Shown here piece by piece: positions 63,325 to 64,000 of a stretch of 64,000 nucleotides of DNA. Source of the DNA: Sphagnum compactum. Lineage: Eukaryota; Bryophyta; Sphagnopsida; Sphagnales. The notes beneath the pieces are model-generated. The model saw only the letters and a list, made by a program, of their open reading frames with translations. It was not told the DNA's origin and searched no databases. The position numbers were made by a program, and so were the translations under genes. Numbering within the stretch: position 1 is the first letter of the stretch; each line of letters starts with the position of its first letter. The DNA lies in the NCBI GenBank assembly GCA_965153455.1, contig OZ234497.1:6386001-6450000 (forward strand), given 5' to 3'.

Positions 63325-64000
63325 TAAAAAGCTTGGGAGCTTGTAAAACAAATATATATTGAAGCATCAATTTTAATACTATCAAAGTGGGATGTGGAAT
63401 TCCATGTTCACACAAATGCATCATTGTTGACTATGGGAGCTTTACAATGTTTTACAATATCACAAGGAAGAGTGATCAACTAATAGTGTATACTTCCAGA
63501 CTTCTTAGAAAATAATACCATAGAAAAAAAAGCCTTGGCTATGGTCTTTACATACTTAAATTCAAACATTATTTGTTGGGAAATAAGTTTGTGTTTTATG
63601 TCGATCATATGGCTTTAGTTTACTTGGTTAAAACATCAAAGGTTTTAAGGGAAATAGTTAGGTGGTTATTGTTGTTTTTGGAATATGACTTCATAGTAGT
63701 ATACAAACCAAACAAGACACTACAAAACCCTTAGGATTCCGAAAGCAAACCATAAATGCTAGTTTGTTTTTCGCATAAGCAAAATGGCTGAATGATGTAA
63801 GAATGTTTCTAAAGACATGACAGATGGAAAAATCTTTGAGAATTAGCCAAAAGCAACAACTAGTCAAAAAGGTTGAACCTTTTACAATGAAGAATGATGT
63901 TTTCTACATAATGGGACAGGACACAGATTGAGGCGATGTATGTCAACCACAAAAGCTTGGAAGGTGATGAAGGAGTTGCATGTAGGAACAATAGGGGGGC
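63325..64000 (+). mobile_element. Ty3/Gypsy LTR retrotransposon pol fragment (RNase H to integrase start), degraded
   Basis: In order: WDVEFHVHTNASLLTMGAL (start of RNase H, where the family has TDAS; here the catalytic Asp codon is Asn), then in other frames YTSRLLRK, KKALAMVFTYL, a VDHMALVYLVK-type stretch and VVYKPNKT (end of RNase H), and finally LRRCMSTTKAWKVMKELHVG, the start of the integrase zinc-binding region. Frame changes and stops separate the parts. Reverse transcriptase is not found upstream and the element continues beyond the right edge. LTRs are not visible. Confidence 0.85.

Overview
The window is nuclear DNA from a land plant, most likely a non-seed plant (bryophyte-like, moss first choice; lineage not proven). 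The evidence is a MIKC*-type MADS-box gene, a plant-type eEF2 gene of 843 codons with an intron directly after its ATG, AAACCCTAA telo-box motifs, GT-AG introns of roughly 70-620 bp, and long AT-rich spacers holding decayed plant transposons. No bacterial operons, CRISPR arrays, rRNA or convincing tRNA genes were seen.

Layout. (1) 12-2593, minus: the 5' two thirds of a MIKC* MADS-box gene; its 3' end lies outside the window. (2) 4.3-20 kb: AT-rich spacer with transposon relics: a hAT C-terminus (6.9-7.15 kb, minus), the 3' end of a non-LTR retroelement with a restriction-like endonuclease domain (10.1-11.2 kb, minus), a foldback element (11.6 kb), a PIF/Harbinger fragment (16.6-16.9 kb, plus) and a hAT transposase (19.07-19.78 kb, plus). 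(3) 21.7-25.3 kb, plus: complete eEF2 gene with telo-boxes; its second intron contains copies of exon 2 and of its own donor site. (4) 27.85-29.26 kb, minus: intronless, broken copy of peroxisomal 3-ketoacyl-CoA thiolase with intact PTS2 signal, four frameshifts and two CAG-to-TAG stops, followed upstream by a tandemly duplicated leader with telo-boxes. (5) 29.5-41 kb: AT-rich spacer with dispersed repeats and perfect palindromes. (6) 41.3-45.8 kb, plus: a multi-exon gene that I assembled by hand. It encodes an N-terminal WH1/EVH1 domain, a basic patch and a RIC-like CRIB motif. (7) 46-64 kb: spacer with repeats, ending in a degraded Ty3/Gypsy pol fragment that runs off the window.

Main result. 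The gene at 41.8-45.8 kb has the order WH1, basic patch, CRIB, which is the order of the N-terminal half of animal/fungal WASP, but it lacks the Arp2/3-activating WH2-central-acidic tail. Plants are generally described as having SCAR/WAVE but no WASP, and the seed-plant ROP effectors with CRIB motifs (RIC proteins) that I know are short and lack WH1. This is therefore a candidate undescribed ROP effector architecture. Exon joins are inferred from splice consensus and reading phase only.

The genes do not form a pathway: a transcription factor, a translation factor, a dead peroxisomal thiolase copy and a probable Rho-of-plants effector are simply neighbours.
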